The notes below the pieces were generated by a model that was not told the DNA's origin, did not search any database, and saw only the letters and a program-made list of their open reading frames with translations. Of a stretch of 22,896 nt of DNA, positions 22,626-22,896 are shown piece after piece (position 1 is the first letter of the stretch; every line of letters begins with the position of its first letter). The stretch is taken from positions 1-22,896 of IMG/VR virus record IMGVR_UViG_3300021957_004984; one strand, written 5' to 3'. Source of the DNA: a virus. Made by a program: the position numbers and the translations under genes.

Positions 22626-22896
22626 ACGCTATCGCTTGTTTCGCTCTAGCGTTGCTTGCTTCGCATACTATAGAGGATCTGTCCCAAAAGGGTAGTACAA
22701 CTATTAAAAAATTGTGCGCAAAAAAATTTAGAACCGAATTCTATTTTTGCAAATGGGTTTTTGGAGATAGAAAAAATGGTGTTGCGGTTTCATTAAGCAT
22801 AGTACTTACAGTTTCGCCCTGGTGATTTCTATACCCCCCACCCCTCGAGAATGAAAATTTTTTTTTTTGAAAATATTTTTTTTCTAAAGTCAAAAA

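Larger units (their letters stand above)
22097..22896. other. 800-bp intergenic region, largely non-coding
   Basis: After the FG-GAP stop no long, convincing gene is seen. The region holds short GC-rich hairpins (22107-22146), a 10-bp inverted repeat (22145-22178), one doubtful minus-strand frame (22312-22545), an 18-bp palindrome (22608-22625), and a C-rich stretch (22834-22844) followed by T runs of 11 and 8 at the window end. This is the only large gap in an otherwise gapless window. Confidence 0.7.

Noticed and set aside
22610-22825. Plus-strand 71-aa frame with a signal-peptide-like start
   Set aside because: Its first codons are the 18-bp palindrome and GCTTCGC repeat DNA; the rest is of mixed composition with no family likeness and no ribosome site.
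1-22896. tRNA genes, CRISPR arrays, insertion sequences, integrase or attachment sites
   Set aside because: None was seen by eye; no spaced repeats, cloverleaf ending in CCA or transposase motifs were found. A dedicated tRNA search would be decisive.

Overview
The window reads as a segment of a T4-like (Straboviridae-related) tailed phage from a Gram-negative, probably marine, host. The DNA is AT-rich and packed with short overlapping genes (ATGA and TAATG junctions). It carries the T4 replication and recombination genes uvsW, gp61-type primase and gp41-type helicase, plus a probable uvsY. Several small proteins resemble, from memory, conserved proteins of marine T4-like cyanophages and pelagiphages. 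CMP-Kdo genes imply a host with Kdo-containing surface glycans. No photosynthesis gene, tRNA, CRISPR array, integrase or insertion sequence was seen, so the host cannot be named further.

Layout. 1-372: C-terminal part of a UvsY-like gene with a terminator-shaped hairpin inside it. 359-7529: a surface-glycan island with a GT25-like glycosyltransferase, an FkbM-type methyltransferase, a minus-strand sulfotransferase, a nucleotidyltransferase-cupin fusion, a two-domain glycosyltransferase, and three more glycan genes. Three of the island's proteins share one homologous C-terminal domain. 7544-15056: a long plus-strand operon with an unrecognised 390-aa protein, UvsW, two small conserved proteins, metal-type KdsA, a 53-aa protein, KdsB, a 152-aa protein, a zinc-finger protein, a cupin, peptide deformylase, and a miniature protein carrying DNA polymerase III alpha (DnaE) motifs. 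15046-16223: a minus-strand conserved gene and a divergent virion-type gene. 16259-20504: primase, a 44-aa protein, a one-domain carbamoyltransferase, replicative helicase and a GNAT-like protein. 20543-22096: a virion-type anchor fused to a seven-repeat FG-GAP beta-propeller, a candidate receptor-binding protein. 22097-22896: 800 bp with little coding, several dyads and homopolymer runs.

Regulation is the most striking feature. Three promoters match the sigma-70 consensus almost perfectly (TTGACA, exactly 17 bp, TATAAT or TATACT). They end only 5-6 nt before the ATG of the 390-aa gene/uvsW operon, the primase and the helicase, so the predicted transcripts start at or next to the start codon. 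Four T4-type late motifs (NATAAATA) were found by eye, all at gene starts, and three lie 4-5 nt before an ATG. Leaderless mRNA may therefore be a systematic strategy here, with early-type promoters on replication and Kdo genes and late-type motifs on virion and some glycan genes.

The genes suggest a phage that rebuilds a host or virion glycan: it makes and activates Kdo, activates another sugar or alcohol with a nucleotide, and adds, methylates, sulfates and perhaps carbamoylates the product. That overall role is inference. The individual enzyme families are mostly well supported by visible motifs.
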